Shown in pieces: positions 1-12,137 of a stretch of DNA of 64,000 bases. Both the position numbers and the translations under genes were made by a program. Under the pieces are notes generated by a model. The model was not told the DNA's origin and ran no database searches. It worked only from the letters and a program-made list of their open reading frames with translations. Numbering within the stretch: position 1 is the first letter of the stretch; the number at the start of each line of letters is the position of its first letter. The stretch lies in contig NC_081134.1 of the NCBI RefSeq assembly GCF_958295425.1, positions 9,298,054 through 9,362,053 on the forward strand, given 5' to 3'. Origin of the DNA: Solea solea. Its lineage: Eukaryota; Chordata; Actinopteri; Pleuronectiformes; Soleidae.

Positions 1-296
1 GATACTCCGTAATCACTGGATCGCATATCGGACAGATAGAAATGTAAAATCCGATACAATCCAAAAGTCCTATATTCATAGTTTAAAAGGACTGTGTCGG
101 ACTAATATCGGTACATACTCTCGTTTGTGATAATAGGTATCCTTAGTATGTACCATACCCAAACATGCTGTACAAATGAATAAAAAGCAATTCAATGTGT
201 CAGAAAACTAAAACAAGGAATAATGTGACTGATTGTACATTGTTGTAGATACTGAGATCAATCTCACCATCCAACGCAACGTACTTGACTTTGTTT

Positions 297-511
297 TAGA
301 GCTGCAACGATTATTTTCATAACCGATTCATCTGTCAATGTCGTTTTGTCAATAAAACGAAAATGAAGAAAATATTCACATTTAAGAAGCTTAAACAATC
401 GCAAATCTTGTTTTAATCATGAAAAAAGTTTCAAACCGATGAATCGATTATCAAAATAGTTGTCGATTCATTTAGTAATCGGTTAATAATCAATGAATTG
501 TTTCAGCTGTA
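297..511 (-). mobile_element. hAT-type miniature transposon, 215 bp, with 8-bp target duplication
   Basis: The element begins TAGAGCTGCAACGATTATTT and ends with the imperfect inverted copy CAGCTGTA. It is flanked by a perfect 8-bp duplication, CTTTGTTT, at 289-296 and 512-519. An 8-bp duplication and TAG/CAG-like termini are typical of hAT elements. Its two ends match the two ends of the 379-bp element at 51767-52145 in reverse orientation, but about 160 bp of the middle is missing. It has no coding capacity and depended on a transposase supplied elsewhere. Confidence 0.85.
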
Positions 512-3404
512 CTTTGTTTCCCTGACGTTGTTTGGTTTGTCCCTTGTGTGCAAACTAGGTCACATACATTACATACCTTGTTTGAGTTGAAGTTGGCCAC
601 GTACAGTATGTGGTTCACTGGGTCACAGAGTCACGCACAGTCATGCTCCTCAGTTATTGTGACGAGCGTCTTGTGATAACGCTGCATTTCCTGGAAACAA
701 GCATGCAACATAAAAAAGTTAATTAGAAATACAGTACACTGTATCATGTGTTTAACATGTTCATGCTCTCCTTTTCGGCTGCAAACATTTGGAAACACTT
801 TGCTGTGAAACGTTAATTACAAATAATTATTTTCTTTGTTAAAATGAATCAGCACAGTGCCTGCTAACTTCCCCCCTCAAGGGTTTCATTGTCCAGTGGA
901 ATCATGGTGGTGAGTGTGTGTGTTGCTAGTTTAAAGCAAGACAGTGTTTTTTTGTTTTTTTTAAGGGCACAACGTTTGAAATATATCGTCTTTATCTTAA
1001 GAATTCAGTAGATCAGATTGTTTGTCAGTTGTCTCATAGCAACAGCATGTAGACGTCTCGCCGTGTTGTATTGCCAGATGAGATGAAAGGAACCTCTTGA
1101 TTCGCTTATTTCATACACGCTTAGTTTGACGTTGGAAGGGGAAATCCACTATAATGCAAGATGGATATTCCCTACACTTTCACACTTCACTAGTTCTCTT
1201 TATCTAACAAGACTAATAAGACATGTGGGTCACATTCAGCTGGCCTAGATAGCATTAAATTGTGCAGTGTTGTGGAATACCATGTTTCTCAAACTGTGGT
1301 CCGTGACCACCAGCTTCCTCTGTTGGTACTTAAATCAGAAATACTGTTATACCAGGGTATGTGATCAGGGTGGAGCAGAGGAATTTTGACTGGAGTGAGT
1401 AGAAGTAGTTTCTCGCTCCCTCTTCATCCAATTTTATTACACCAGTGTCTGACGTGTGAGGAAGAGGAGGATGATGAGAGAGCAAATGATTTTACACCAA
1501 TGTATTTTAACATTGGCGATAATGGTGTTACTTTTAGAGTGTAATATTTTCTCAACGTTGTTACTTGGTTTAAAAAGTTACCAAACATCCTCAGGTAATT
1601 TCTCATTTTTATCTTGATCAGTGAAGCAAACGATTCATTAGTGTTCTTAACACCTACATAACCCACAATGCAAAGTGACATCACTTAAGGGTCGCGTCAT
1701 ACTTTTCACATCCGCATGTGTGTAAAGGTCCGCTCGACAACACCCTTTCCCGTCATGTTTTGTGGCACACTCCTCTTTTGGTCCAAAGAGACAACGAAGA
1801 AAACGGTAACCATGGAAACTTGCTTGGGGTTGTATGAAGAAGTCTACCATGTATCCACACATGTACAGTACATCTCGGCGCCCAAACAATATAAGAAAGC
1901 ACAAATGAAGATGATTTCCCTGGTGAGAAATTGCAGCTACCGGAACAGATTATGAGATGAATGAGTGGAATGCTAGACCCTCGTTTGAATATGAACGGAA
2001 CTGCAGGCTTGTATGCACATGTGGAAAAGGGGAAGCACCTCTCTGTGGAATGAATTAAGTATGACCAGGCCTTTAATCTCATCATACCTTGCACATTTCG
2101 CCCTCAGACCTCAATCCTTTGATTAACTGTAACTTTTTGTGTTAGTGTGAAAAAACGCAGCCAACATTTGTTTTTCAGAGTCTTAAGCATTTACTGGTTC
2201 AAGTGTGCAGATGAATTCAGCTCCACAACAACCTTCACGCATAGGATTTGATTATAAACAACTTTTCGCTGAGCGCCGCTGCAGGATAAACATTGGAGGA
2301 AGTAAAAGTTGAAAGCATCTGGTGTAGTGTTTGGTTGCAGTCGAGCTATTTAAACATACAGTATTTCATAGAGGCTCAGGTATAGACATGTACAGAGGGC
2401 CTTCTGAAGCAAATTAGTGTCACTGTGCCTTTACACATCAAATTACAGCAAACACTAGTCTGGACTAGTGTGATGCTGTGTAATGCTTGCCTACTTTGTT
2501 CTCCATGCTCCGATGCTGCTGTATCGGACAAATAAATACTGTGCTGGACACTTATAGTCACTCCAAAAAGGTGACAAATCACTGACACGCAAGCTTAGAG
2601 CATCAAGTAACTCTTATTTGTATAGTTATGGTTAAAGTTGAAAGAATGATATCTTTTCTAGCAATAGGGATCAAGAGATTTGTGCATTTGAAACAGGCTT
2701 TTTTGCCTCTGTCCAGTGTCCCAGTCTGAGACTGACCTCACCAGTTACAACATGAACGACCTTGCATGGCATCATGACTGTGAGCCAGAAATAAGGATTA
2801 ACTGTCTGTGTCAGCTGAGAGAGACAGCAATTCCCCTGAAGCCAATTGACAATTTGCTCCGATGTAATGAAATGGTTGGTGGACCACATGTCCCTCCGCT
2901 ATAAAAACCTGCGTGCAGTGTCAGTCATTGTCTCACTTTACACATTTAGAAAGCTGATTCCTATTTGTCCGTTCCCCGAGAAAGAATATTAGATTTAATT
3001 ACTCAACTATGGGAGAATGGTGCATTGTCTCACATGTCATAAGCATCCCCAGTGTTTGGTAACATACGTAACATAATGAGAAATGAAGCGGAGGTCTGGC
3101 ATCACACAGTGTTTCACACTAATGATAGTTTTTTTTAATAGCAATTATAGCAACAACAGATGCACCACAGAGCAGAAGAGTCACAATTCAAACCACAAGG
3201 CATGAAGCAAAACATTTGATTATTTATTTGTTCTTTAAAATATTGGTAGCATATGACATAGATTACATTATTATTATTATTTTTACATCGGGAAGACCTA
3301 AGATAGCTAACTGTTTGCACTGATCTCAGCTAAATTAAGCTAACTGGCAGCTACAGCTTTATGTTTACAGTATATACATAATCACATATTATGCCTTTAG
3401 ACAA

Positions 3405-3440
3405 CATCCCAGTTTTTGGGATCAATAAAGTCCATCATCA
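3405..3440 (+). repeat. LINE-like 3' tail fragment
   Basis: The motif TTTTTGGGATCAATAAAGT resembles the 3' ends of several fish non-LTR retrotransposons, which finish with 'GGGATCAATAAAGT' followed by a short repeat. A similar tail is at 28465-28510. Only the tail is recognisable, so the family is not assigned. Confidence 0.35.
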
Positions 3441-3569
3441 AACCAGCTGCACACACTTTCATGCTGAGTATCCATAGATGTTCTAAGGTTCATTTTTGCC
3501 AGAAAACTGTTTTCAGTGTTGCAACGGAGCTAAAATAAATGAATGTTGTCACTTTCACTTTAGGAATGT

Positions 3570-4140
3570 CTTCTAATTGGACTAAGGGCCAATCTTTGAC
3601 GCCTATTTGGCCAACATTGAGCCATCATTTGAGTTTTCACTCCAGTGCTCTCCTCCATTATTACTCCACTCTCACAGCCTGTATCCTCCCAATCCCCCTC
3701 GCAGCTGTCTCTTAGGCTCCACCTTCCCTCTCTCCTTTTTATCTTCCCCTCTCTCTTTAGCTCACACATTCCTCCTCATTCGCTTGCTCTTTCCTCAGGC
3801 TACCTCTCCCCTCCTTTCCTTCTGTCTCCAACCTCTGCTCTTTCTCTGGTTCCATGTTAATCTTCGCCTCCGCTGTCTTTTGTTTCCTTGTCACACTTCC
3901 AAAGTCAGTCTCTGCCTCCAGCTGAGCTCTCAGCTGCCGCTCTCTGCGGCTCCATTCCTCCTCCAGTCTTTGATACATATGAAGAGAGAAGACCCAAACC
4001 CTGTTCTCCTGCAACATGTCCTCCACTTTATCAAGCCGCTCTCTCACTTGTCTTCTGCCACACCTCTTCTTTTCTGCCCTCCCATCTACTTGTCATCTGT
4101 CCTCCACCAACTCTCCGTCTCCCGTCACTTCCTGCTTTAG
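3570..4140. repeat. Strand-asymmetric pyrimidine/purine-rich tract
   Basis: About 550 bp are CT-rich on the + strand and GA-rich on the - strand, which leaves open frames on both strands. The - strand frame (4047 down to 3757) reads as a charged, coiled-coil-like peptide including RLEEEWSRRERQLRAQLEAE. The + strand frame is Leu/Ser/Pro-rich. Composition alone can produce both, so no gene is called. The - strand frame is discussed as a finding. Confidence 0.4.
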
Positions 4141-4497
4141 TATTTTCCTTGTGAGCAATGGCAGCTGTTTTGTTATCCAATATGTGGTATTGATATAGCG
4201 ACACTCTTGCCTCTCCTCAGCCGGTCTCCACACTGCAGAAGTCTCAATAGTTCAATATAATAATTGATATAAGTATGTGTTCAATGTCCTCAATAATCAC
4301 TGAAGTAATGAAAAGTAGAACACGGTAATGGGAGTGAGCTGAATGGAAGAAGTGAATTCAAGCCATCCCAAAACAAGCACATGTTCCACTGGAAATGAAT
4401 CACAATCTTGTCATTTTTCTAATTTCCCTTCCATTTATTTTGCGCACAAATGATTGGGAAATGAATTCATATAGTTTAATCATATTATTAATGAATA

Positions 4498-4585
4498 TGG
4501 GTGTTAATGGGTGAAAGGCAGAAGTGTAGTGTAAAGCTTTGGGTAGCCATTTAGACTAGAAAAGCACAATATAAATGCAGCTCTT
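4498..4585 (+). repeat. Dispersed repeat fragment (GTGAATGGGTGAA...AGACTAGAAAAGC type)
   Basis: The run from GGGTGTTAATGGGTGAA to GACTAGAAAAGCACAATATA is a diverged copy of the repeat also found at 36255-36480 (GTGAATGGATATGAAAG...AGACTAGAGAAGCTCTATAT). It is the common fish 'agcgctatataaa-tgcagtccattt' tail. Only the 3' part is present. Confidence 0.5.
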
Positions 4586-4694
4586 CTAAAGTGGTGATAT
4601 TTTACCTCATTCTGTAAATTAGCTGATATCTAATTTAAAACCAGGCAGGTGGAGTGTTACACTGCAGTGTCAAGTTACACCGTTCTGTCTCTGC

Positions 4695-4717
4695 CTCTCT
4701 CTCTCTCTCTCTCTCTC
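4695..4717. repeat. (CT)n microsatellite
   Basis: About eleven uninterrupted CT units. Confidence 0.95.
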
Positions 4718-5391
4718 ATACACTATGACCTGACTAGTTAAGCCAAAGGATCGGCCGTATTTACCTCAGTGTTTCTCCATCAGTAAAGCCCTCCTGCTGT
4801 GTGTGCACGTGCGCAAGCTCATATGTCAAGGCATATGCGGCGTTCTCAACTTCGGTTTACACACAATCCAGAGAAGCTGCAGGCGCACAGGCAAAGTTTC
4901 CTTTTTGTTGTTGTTTTGATCTTTACTCTCTGATCTTTTCTAAAACATCAGCCCGTCTGTCTGCGTGTGTCACAAAGGTTTTTTTTTTCCATATAATTAG
5001 GCAGCCTTGGCTTATTAGACTTTTCTCTTCACATCTTTGCATGATGGTCTCACATGCAGATATGATGTGTTTTTTCCCTGTCATTTTTGTTTCCTTCTTC
5101 GCTATCACTTTTCTGTTATCTGCACTACCACTGTCGAAAAAGATAATGTTTGCATGTAAACACATTTCCATCATTTAAATGTACTGAATACACACATGAG
5201 TGACAGGGCTGAACTGCTATACTGTCATTGCAAATAAATACAAATACTTAATAGATTAGTTTTGTTCATATGAAATAATCGATTTCAGCTTAAAGCCGTC
5301 ACGTTTTCTTTAATTTAACCATTTACACTTATCCTCTGTCAAACTGAATGTTTGTGTGAAGTGGTCATTCTGGACACTTGAACAAACATTA

Positions 5392-5545
5392 GGGGTGGCG
5401 TGGCTCAGTGGTTAAGACCAGTACCCTGTGTGCCAAAGACTTCATGGTCACAAGTTCAACTCCACCCCTGGCAGGTTGTACTCAATTCCCTTGTAAGTCG
5501 CTTTGGATAAAAGCGTCTGCTAAATGACATGTGATGTAATGTAAC
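5392..5545 (+). mobile_element. tRNA-derived SINE, near full length
   Basis: This is a 154-bp unit with an internal RNA polymerase III promoter: an A-box-like TGGCTCAGTGG at 5401-5411 and a B-box-like AGTTCAACTCC at 5453-5463. The 3' body contains GTAAGTCGCTTTGGATAAAA and GCGTCTGCTAAATGACATG, a block shared by many fish SINE copies, and it ends in a GTAATGTAA-type tail. The reverse complement of the same block occurs at 12084-12137. The arrangement of tRNA-like head, conserved body and short tandem tail is that of a tRNA-derived SINE. I cannot see a convincing target duplication. It is not a tRNA gene, because no cloverleaf is preserved. Confidence 0.85.
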
Positions 5546-5566
5546 TTGACATTCTGGAGTTGAGTT

Positions 5567-6070
5567 TTGCGATCAGGTTACACCATTGGTCAGCTGAGTG
5601 CTGTGTCACTGACAACACGACTCATTTTAGTGAAACAAAATCTACACTGGCAACAAGGTTTGGATAATAGAGAAGGGGCAAAAAGAAAACTGTGCAATGT
5701 TTCGGAAACTAACAACAAGCCAACATCAGCCGAACGGAACAATGATTCACGACGACCAAAACCCAAGACGAGAAAATGCGACGACGCATATCGCAGTCTT
5801 AGATTCATGGCGAATGTGGTAGGAGATGAAGAAAGACCTCTCCGTGTGTTGTGTCTCAAAACATTGGCAGGGGACATCATTTGTATTGCTAAAACAAAAA
5901 AATGTTATTTGCACAACAAATTATTGAAAGAGAAGTGAAACGGTTGTACTAATATGGATTCAATAAATGTCATACTTGACACAGTGTTACAATTTCGTGA
6001 GAGTTGCGGGGGGCCCAGGAAATTTCTTCCTCCAAAGGGGGGCCCACCAGAAAAAGTTTGAGAACCACTG
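5567..6070 (+). pseudogene. Decayed hAT transposase fragment (BED finger) with 3' terminus
   Basis: The open frame 5567-5938 contains KTRKCDDAYRSLRFM followed by GDEERPLRVLCLKTLAGD. This resembles the N-terminal BED-type zinc finger of hAT transposases of the ZBED5/SCAND3 kind, where this stretch normally has the form ERPxCVLC. Here the first zinc-binding Cys reads as Arg, and the frame stops soon after the finger. Downstream, 6003-6070 is a G/C-run block ending AGTTTGAGAACCACTG, a terminal repeat common in such elements. The finger lies directly beside the 3' terminus, so the catalytic core is missing and this is an internal-deletion derivative. The matching left terminus was not found. Confidence 0.65.
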
Positions 6071-6968
6071 CCTTTAATGGCATTTTGATGGGCCTCTGAT
6101 TCGTAATGGAGAAAATGGTGCCTCTTTTATTCCCACTTTACACTACGTGAGTTTGGTGAATGGCTAGAAACACTGAGAAGTGTGTAATTCAAACTGTTAT
6201 AATTTAGACCTAGCAAGTTCAAGAGTCATTTCGAAACTGAAAAAGACTGAAAAAGTCATTGCTACAGCAACAGCGTGTCCATCAAGCTGCTTTGCCTGGT
6301 AGCAAGAAGCTCAGCTCTCTCTATGTCTGTTGTGTTCAGGGAGTTGCAGGGAGGTGGAGCAGCAGATGGATGATGTGCACTGTGTAATAGATGAAAGCTG
6401 CTCTCACGCATTCGCTGCAAATCTGGACTGCTCTCCACATTACTTGGAGCAGCTGAACGTATCTGACTCAGCGGTACTGGACCTTAAACAGACTTTATCC
6501 CTATATCCACTGGCTCTCTGGTACAAAGTCTGTTCAAAGAGTGCGACGCAGCTCAAGTGCAAAGATAAAGCGCTGAAAGTTGACACCATGTACATGTTAC
6601 CTGGTGTTTTGTTTTCATATATTCTACACTCTTAATTTTGCACACGGTCCAGACACATGCCAGGATTTAACCTAGATCACACATTTCACTGACAAAAATA
6701 CCTCAGTGAATTAACATCAGCAGTTTTTCTGTAGATTACGCACAGGGATGAAGGGTATTTGTGGGTGTGTTTGCAAAACTGGATGTAAGCAGGAATATTA
6801 ATTGATGCTTGGGCTGCGTAAATTATGCCCGCCTGTTTTCCTCTAATGTTGACATTTTTATGAGCAAAGTCTACCCGCCTTCAGTTCATAACAGTCAAGG
6901 ATATCTGATGGTCAGACAGGCCGGCTGTACTCTCTCCTTGTCCTGTCTTTGCTTCATTCCCTCTAATC

Positions 6969-8001
6969 CACACGTGTCAAACTCAAGGCCCGCCGGGCCA
7001 CATCCGGCCTGCGAGATGAAAGGCGCATTAGGGTGTGTCCTTCTCCAATTTAGCTTTTTACAAGGTTGCATAGTCTCAGTGCAAAGTGCGGTGCAATGCG
7101 CAAGGAGGTTGTATTTATGTGAATTATTCATAGGTGTGTGTGTGTGTAACATCAATTAAGCCAATCGGAGTTTTGCCTGTCATTCCCTTCAAGGCGAGGT
7201 GCCCATGCCTGGCACATTATGGCAAATGCAGGAAACTGAAGAGTCATCTGCTGAGAAGATGGATTTGCGAGGTGAAGGTGCGCGAGCAGAATATAAAAAA
7301 AAATAAACAAAATCATAGCTGAATGTCAGTGTTTATAATGAAAGGTTCGAGGAACTTAAAGGAAAATAATGCCAAAGGCAGGTTTGAAGTTAGGAACAAG
7401 CTCCAGAATGTGTTGAGACAAGAGCGCAGCGTCACAGCTGTGATACAAATAATTGTTGTTTTACATTTAAGAAGAGATATACACTTGTGAGGAAGAGACA
7501 CAGTGAGGAAGAGACAGTACTGGCAGGATGTGCCCGTGTGTGTTTGCAATTTTACACACAGACGGTGGCTGCGTCCCCAGCGCTGATGAATACATGGTCC
7601 TTGGCCGGTGGACCCTCTACCTCCACCATCTACTGATCCTCTGTCCCATCAACAACTCAACATTAGACTGCACAGGATAAGAAATTGCACATTCAACCTG
7701 CATTTAACTGATGAGGAGAAGGAGGAGGAGCTGAAGCACATACCATGTGTGACACAGACAGAGTGTATGTAGATTGTTGCCCTTAAATAAGCATGAAAAT
7801 ACTGTCCCATTGACTTAAGACCATATTTTTGTTGGTCAACTGCACAGTGGCTTTGTGCTGCCTCAAGATTACAATGCGCTAACATCACGCCTGACCTCAG
7901 CTCATATTAAAACCAATAATAATTATTGGATCTAGTCTGGCCCTGGACTCGGACACAGTTTTTAATTTGGGCCCACTTTGTGAATGAGTTTGACACCCCT
8001 G
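6969..8001. mobile_element. hAT-type element, 1033 bp, with perfect 8-bp target duplication
   Basis: The left end reads CACACGTGTCAAACTCA and the inverted right end reads CAGGGGTGTCAAACTCA, so 14 of 17 bases match. The 8-bp direct repeat CTCTAATC flanks it exactly, at 6961-6968 and 8002-8009. This structure is diagnostic of hAT transposition. The interior has many stops in all frames and no recognisable transposase, so it is non-autonomous or decayed. It carries a GTGT run near 7136 and a GAGG-rich stretch near 7710. Confidence 0.85.
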
Positions 8002-11000
8002 CTCTAATCTCTATTTCTGTCCTTCTCCACTCTATCTCCTCTTTCTTTTCTCCTCTTTTTCACCTCAGTCCTCCTCCTCCTCCAGTACTCGTTATTGTTC
8101 CACTTCTCATCTTTCCTCCTGCTGTTTCTCCTATAATACCGACTGTCTTATCCCAGAGGAGACAGTGAACAGTGGATTTACAGTAATGCAGGATGAAAAA
8201 GAGACTACAGGGCTTTAAAAAGAAACAGTGCCATGGCTTGTATTACCACCAACTCCTCTCTACTCGCCAGATCTACCTACAATGCCCAACTTACGGTGTG
8301 ACACTTGTGTCCAATAAGATACAGTATGACTCACACCACCCAATGTGCATTTAACTTTAGCCAAATATCTCAAGATGGAGTCCCCAGAGAGGATTTTAGA
8401 GCAAAACTTTTTTTTTTTCCCACATTCTTCTAAATCTGTGTGGGACTGACTTAGGAGAACTATGTTTGAAGCCATTAGTCCTCCTACACAGCAGCTACAT
8501 CCTTTTTAGTACAAAGGGTTTTTCTAACAAATCCTGCATGTATTGTAACAACATTCTTGCATTAGTCTATTTAGAAGGGCTGCTTCAATGTGTCTTAAAA
8601 TATGATTGTGTGAAAAACTGGCATTGTTGCATTGTGGTATGCTGTGGAAGAAGCTACAGGACACCACCAGAGGCACATTGGTTATGGATAATGGCGACTT
8701 TGCTTCCCTGTGAAGGACGTCGAGTATAACTTCTCGCGTGTTTGGAATAAAAGGAGAGTATAGATATGCCTCTTACTAATCCTTCCTTTGAAGTCAAGTT
8801 TCTGGTTTGAGTGAGGACTTAAAAAGTTACTTTTTTTCTGATGTAGCACCATGATCATATCAAACTCCCCGTTATTGCAGTTGTTTGTGTAAAGAAAATA
8901 GTTTTGAAAAGTGCAGGTGCCTCCATCATTAGATACAGGCTGCATATTTAATACACCACGCTGATGTTAGGGTCACAGTCAAGTTTATTTTGTTTGTTAG
9001 AATAGAAACTTCAGTGCTTGCACCCTCTTTTTTGCACACTGCAAAATAATTGAAAAGAAATATATAGTTGAATAAACACTAACTTAAAACAACTCAAAGA
9101 ATAAGAAGTGCTCCGAAAACAAAGGATAACTGGAAAGGGAGTCAGGTGACATCCAGAAAGTGCATAAAGGAGAGTCTGTATGTTGGGTACTCATGGTAAG
9201 AGTAGGGAAGAAACGTCCTTCCTCATTTTCTGCTATTTACTTTGTAGTATAGTATACTATCCAGTGGTATCAGTTTACTGCTGATATGGAGCTGAAACCT
9301 TTGTCTGGAAGCACATAGTTTTGCTTTTAAAATGCGATTTTTTTAAATGAAAACATTATTATGGATGTAGCTTGACTAATATAGGAAGATTCCGTGTTTT
9401 CACTACTTGCACATACTGTATATTTTCCTCTTTTTTTATGTTATCATTTTTATGTAATAATAAATGATTATGACCTCTGTAACTTTATCAGTGCAATTAA
9501 GTGTCAAGTTAGCGTCGCCATCAGCAGTTACAGGCAAGAGAAAAAGTTACAATTTGAGTAACATTTGATGGCAAATGGTTTTGGAACTTGGTGGTTTTAT
9601 GTATTTGGTCCCTCATGGAGATTTGAGCAATACCAGCACAGTCCAGATTTGACTGTATTGGCTTTTTTGCCCTTGTCAAAGCTCAACATGTCTGGTTGTG
9701 TGTAAATTTGTACAAATTGTTTGTTTTTCTTCTGATCTTTCTTGATTTTATTCAGAGATGTGTGTGTTTGCCGGGTTGATTTCCCATATTTGTGACTTAG
9801 CATTTGTTTATCTTCTTTGCATCCGTTTTTCTACCTGTCAAAAATGTGTGGATTGTGTGTGGATTTTTTTTATATCAATATTTGTTCTTGTTTCAGTGCA
9901 CCAATGGTGTGGCATTAGATTGGGAGAGAAAAAGTTCAGAAGTGGCGAGAAAGAGGTCCCATCATTGAGCTGTGGGACATTTTTAACCATTTGATGACAC
10001 CAGCACATGCATACATTTGGGTTTGAAGCCTTGAAAGCCTTGTAATTACAGTTTTATTCGTTTTCCTATTACATTGACTTCAATTAACGGATTAGAGGAT
10101 TATGTGGTCTTCTGATTTGTCAACCCCTCAGACTTTTAAGCTCCCCCCAAAAATAAAAACAATCAGACAGATAATGATAAAACCCACACCGTCGTCAAGC
10201 TGAACACACACCGGTTTTTCTGTCTCTTGTTTAGACATAAACAACCATTTTCCTCCAACATTGATGGTTACTTATGTACCACGAAAAGAAAGACGGGAAA
10301 GATCCAAACACTGTGACCTTGGAGAGGAGAAGGATAGGAAAGGAATAAACGTGTGAAAGAGGGGCAGAATGGAGAGCAGTAGGAGAAGTTTCTTCTCTGC
10401 AAGAGAAAAGGCGAGAGAGGTTTATTGTTACCGATGAGATGGAGCTGAAGGAGAGAGGGAGACTGGAGAGAAAGAAGAGAGGATCATGTTTTCCTCAGTC
10501 TATTCTATATGTAACGAGTGCATTGCTATCTCCCGTCTCTGGTTAATGCCATCTGAGACTCTGCATGGACGTGGTCAAAGGCAAACTTGTATAAGCATTC
10601 ATTTATTTGATTAACACTCTATTTACCACAATTCTAAAAAGAATTGCCATCAATAATGGACTATAAAATATTCCAAATATTCTGCTGTACTCTAACTAAA
10701 TGACGTAAATCTTCAGAATAAGGCTATGCATTGATCCTGACAATATTTCACAATAAAAGCTTGTTGAAGTGTGTAAAACGGCGAAAACAGCAGAGAAGAG
10801 CTTTGTGTGGAGCGATGAGGAAACCACAGTATTCCCTCGACTTAGTGCAAGAGGCAAACGTTAGTACAAGAATAAACTGAAGCAGCAACCAAATGTTAGA
10901 GAACAGAAAACAGCTATCGATGCCCTTCACTCATGTCAGGGTGCGCCTTTTGTTTTGCGCAACCTTCTTTTTATCTTGGTGAGCTAACTCCCAGTATTTC

Positions 11001-12083
11001 ACTGCAATTGATGGAAACACAGATTCCAAAATCGATCATTTTGTTAAGGTTATGCATTTTAATGGAAACTTGGCTATAGGCATTTAAACTGTGGTGATGA
11101 TCAATTTCACTGTCTATTTTGCTGTGAATGCACTTGGCTCACATTAAAAATAGGTTGCACACAGGCAGTGGGACCACTTTAATTCATTAACATGTGAGCC
11201 TGGTCTAATATTTACTCATATTATAAATCAAGTAAGGTAATTTCCCCAAAGACCTCCCATTCAAACAGAGTTCTTTTTTTTTTTTAACCAGTGGAATAGA
11301 GAATACAGGTTTTTAAACTTTAAGCATTGACTTCACCTTCAAGAACCAGAGACTATAGCCAGTATTTATATACTGTCCATGATTTACACTTAAAGTGTTT
11401 CCTCATTTCGTTTCAACTCTTTCTAGTTGATCATCTTAAATCTTATAGATCAAGTGTCAGGCTTTATTTAGCTCTCCACTCTCCCCTCGAGTCACTTTTT
11501 ACATCCATCCTGAGGCTGACGCTGCCGTTGCCATTTTCACCGTCTCCCCCATTATCATTGTCTACATACAATAAATCCTGCTTTGCACTGGTTTGCATTG
11601 CATCTCATTACAGACGTCATGTCACACTATGTGACCCTATTATTCTTGTTCCCATCACACCAGACCCAGGGTCATACTTCATATCCATATAAAATGTCTC
11701 ATCAGGCAAGCAGTCCTTCACAGGACGAGATCTTGTGTCAGTCTGATATTGTCGAGTAGTCTTCATCAGAAAACCCGCTCAAAGGATTTATGGAGGTCTG
11801 CCACCCGAGCAGAAATACATCAATCACAGAAAAGAACTGTAGTTGTTGAAAAGCTGCTGGTTTGGTTGCCAGTGCTGGGAAACAAAGAGAGAATGCACTC
11901 TTTGTAAGCTGTGTTCATAAAGTCTCTTTTTATTTAGTCTAAGCTTGTTTTGACAGCCACAATCTCAAATAAAGACAGTTTTCAGTGCCACAAAATTGGT
12001 TTCAGTGGGTAAAAAAACCCATTATACTCTGAAGTTACTAATCTAATTAGGTCCACTGTGTGTCGTGTTCGTGTTGTCTTATC

Positions 12084-12137
12084 ATTACATTACATGTCAT
12101 TTAGCAGACGCTTTTATCCAAAGCGACTTACAATAAG
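12084..12137 (-). mobile_element. SINE 3' fragment
   Basis: ATTACATTACATGTCATTTA followed by GCAGACGCTTTTATCCAAAG and CGACTTACAATAAG is the reverse complement of the body and tail of the SINE at 5392-5545. The tRNA-like head is absent, so this is a 5'-truncated copy on the - strand. Confidence 0.8.

Noticed and set aside
1283..1330. TTTCTCAAACTGTGGTCCGT, similar to a hAT-type terminus
   Set aside because: No partner terminus and no matching 8-bp duplication could be found, including against the terminus at 6070. Too weak to list as an element.
3607..4140. 177-codon + strand open frame
   Set aside because: Leu/Ser/Pro-rich translation of a CT-rich tract, with no conserved motif and no splice or start context. 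Composition explains it.
5401..5463. A-box/B-box pair that could indicate a tRNA gene
   Set aside because: The spacing fits Pol III boxes, but there is no cloverleaf or acceptor stem and the fish SINE body follows directly.
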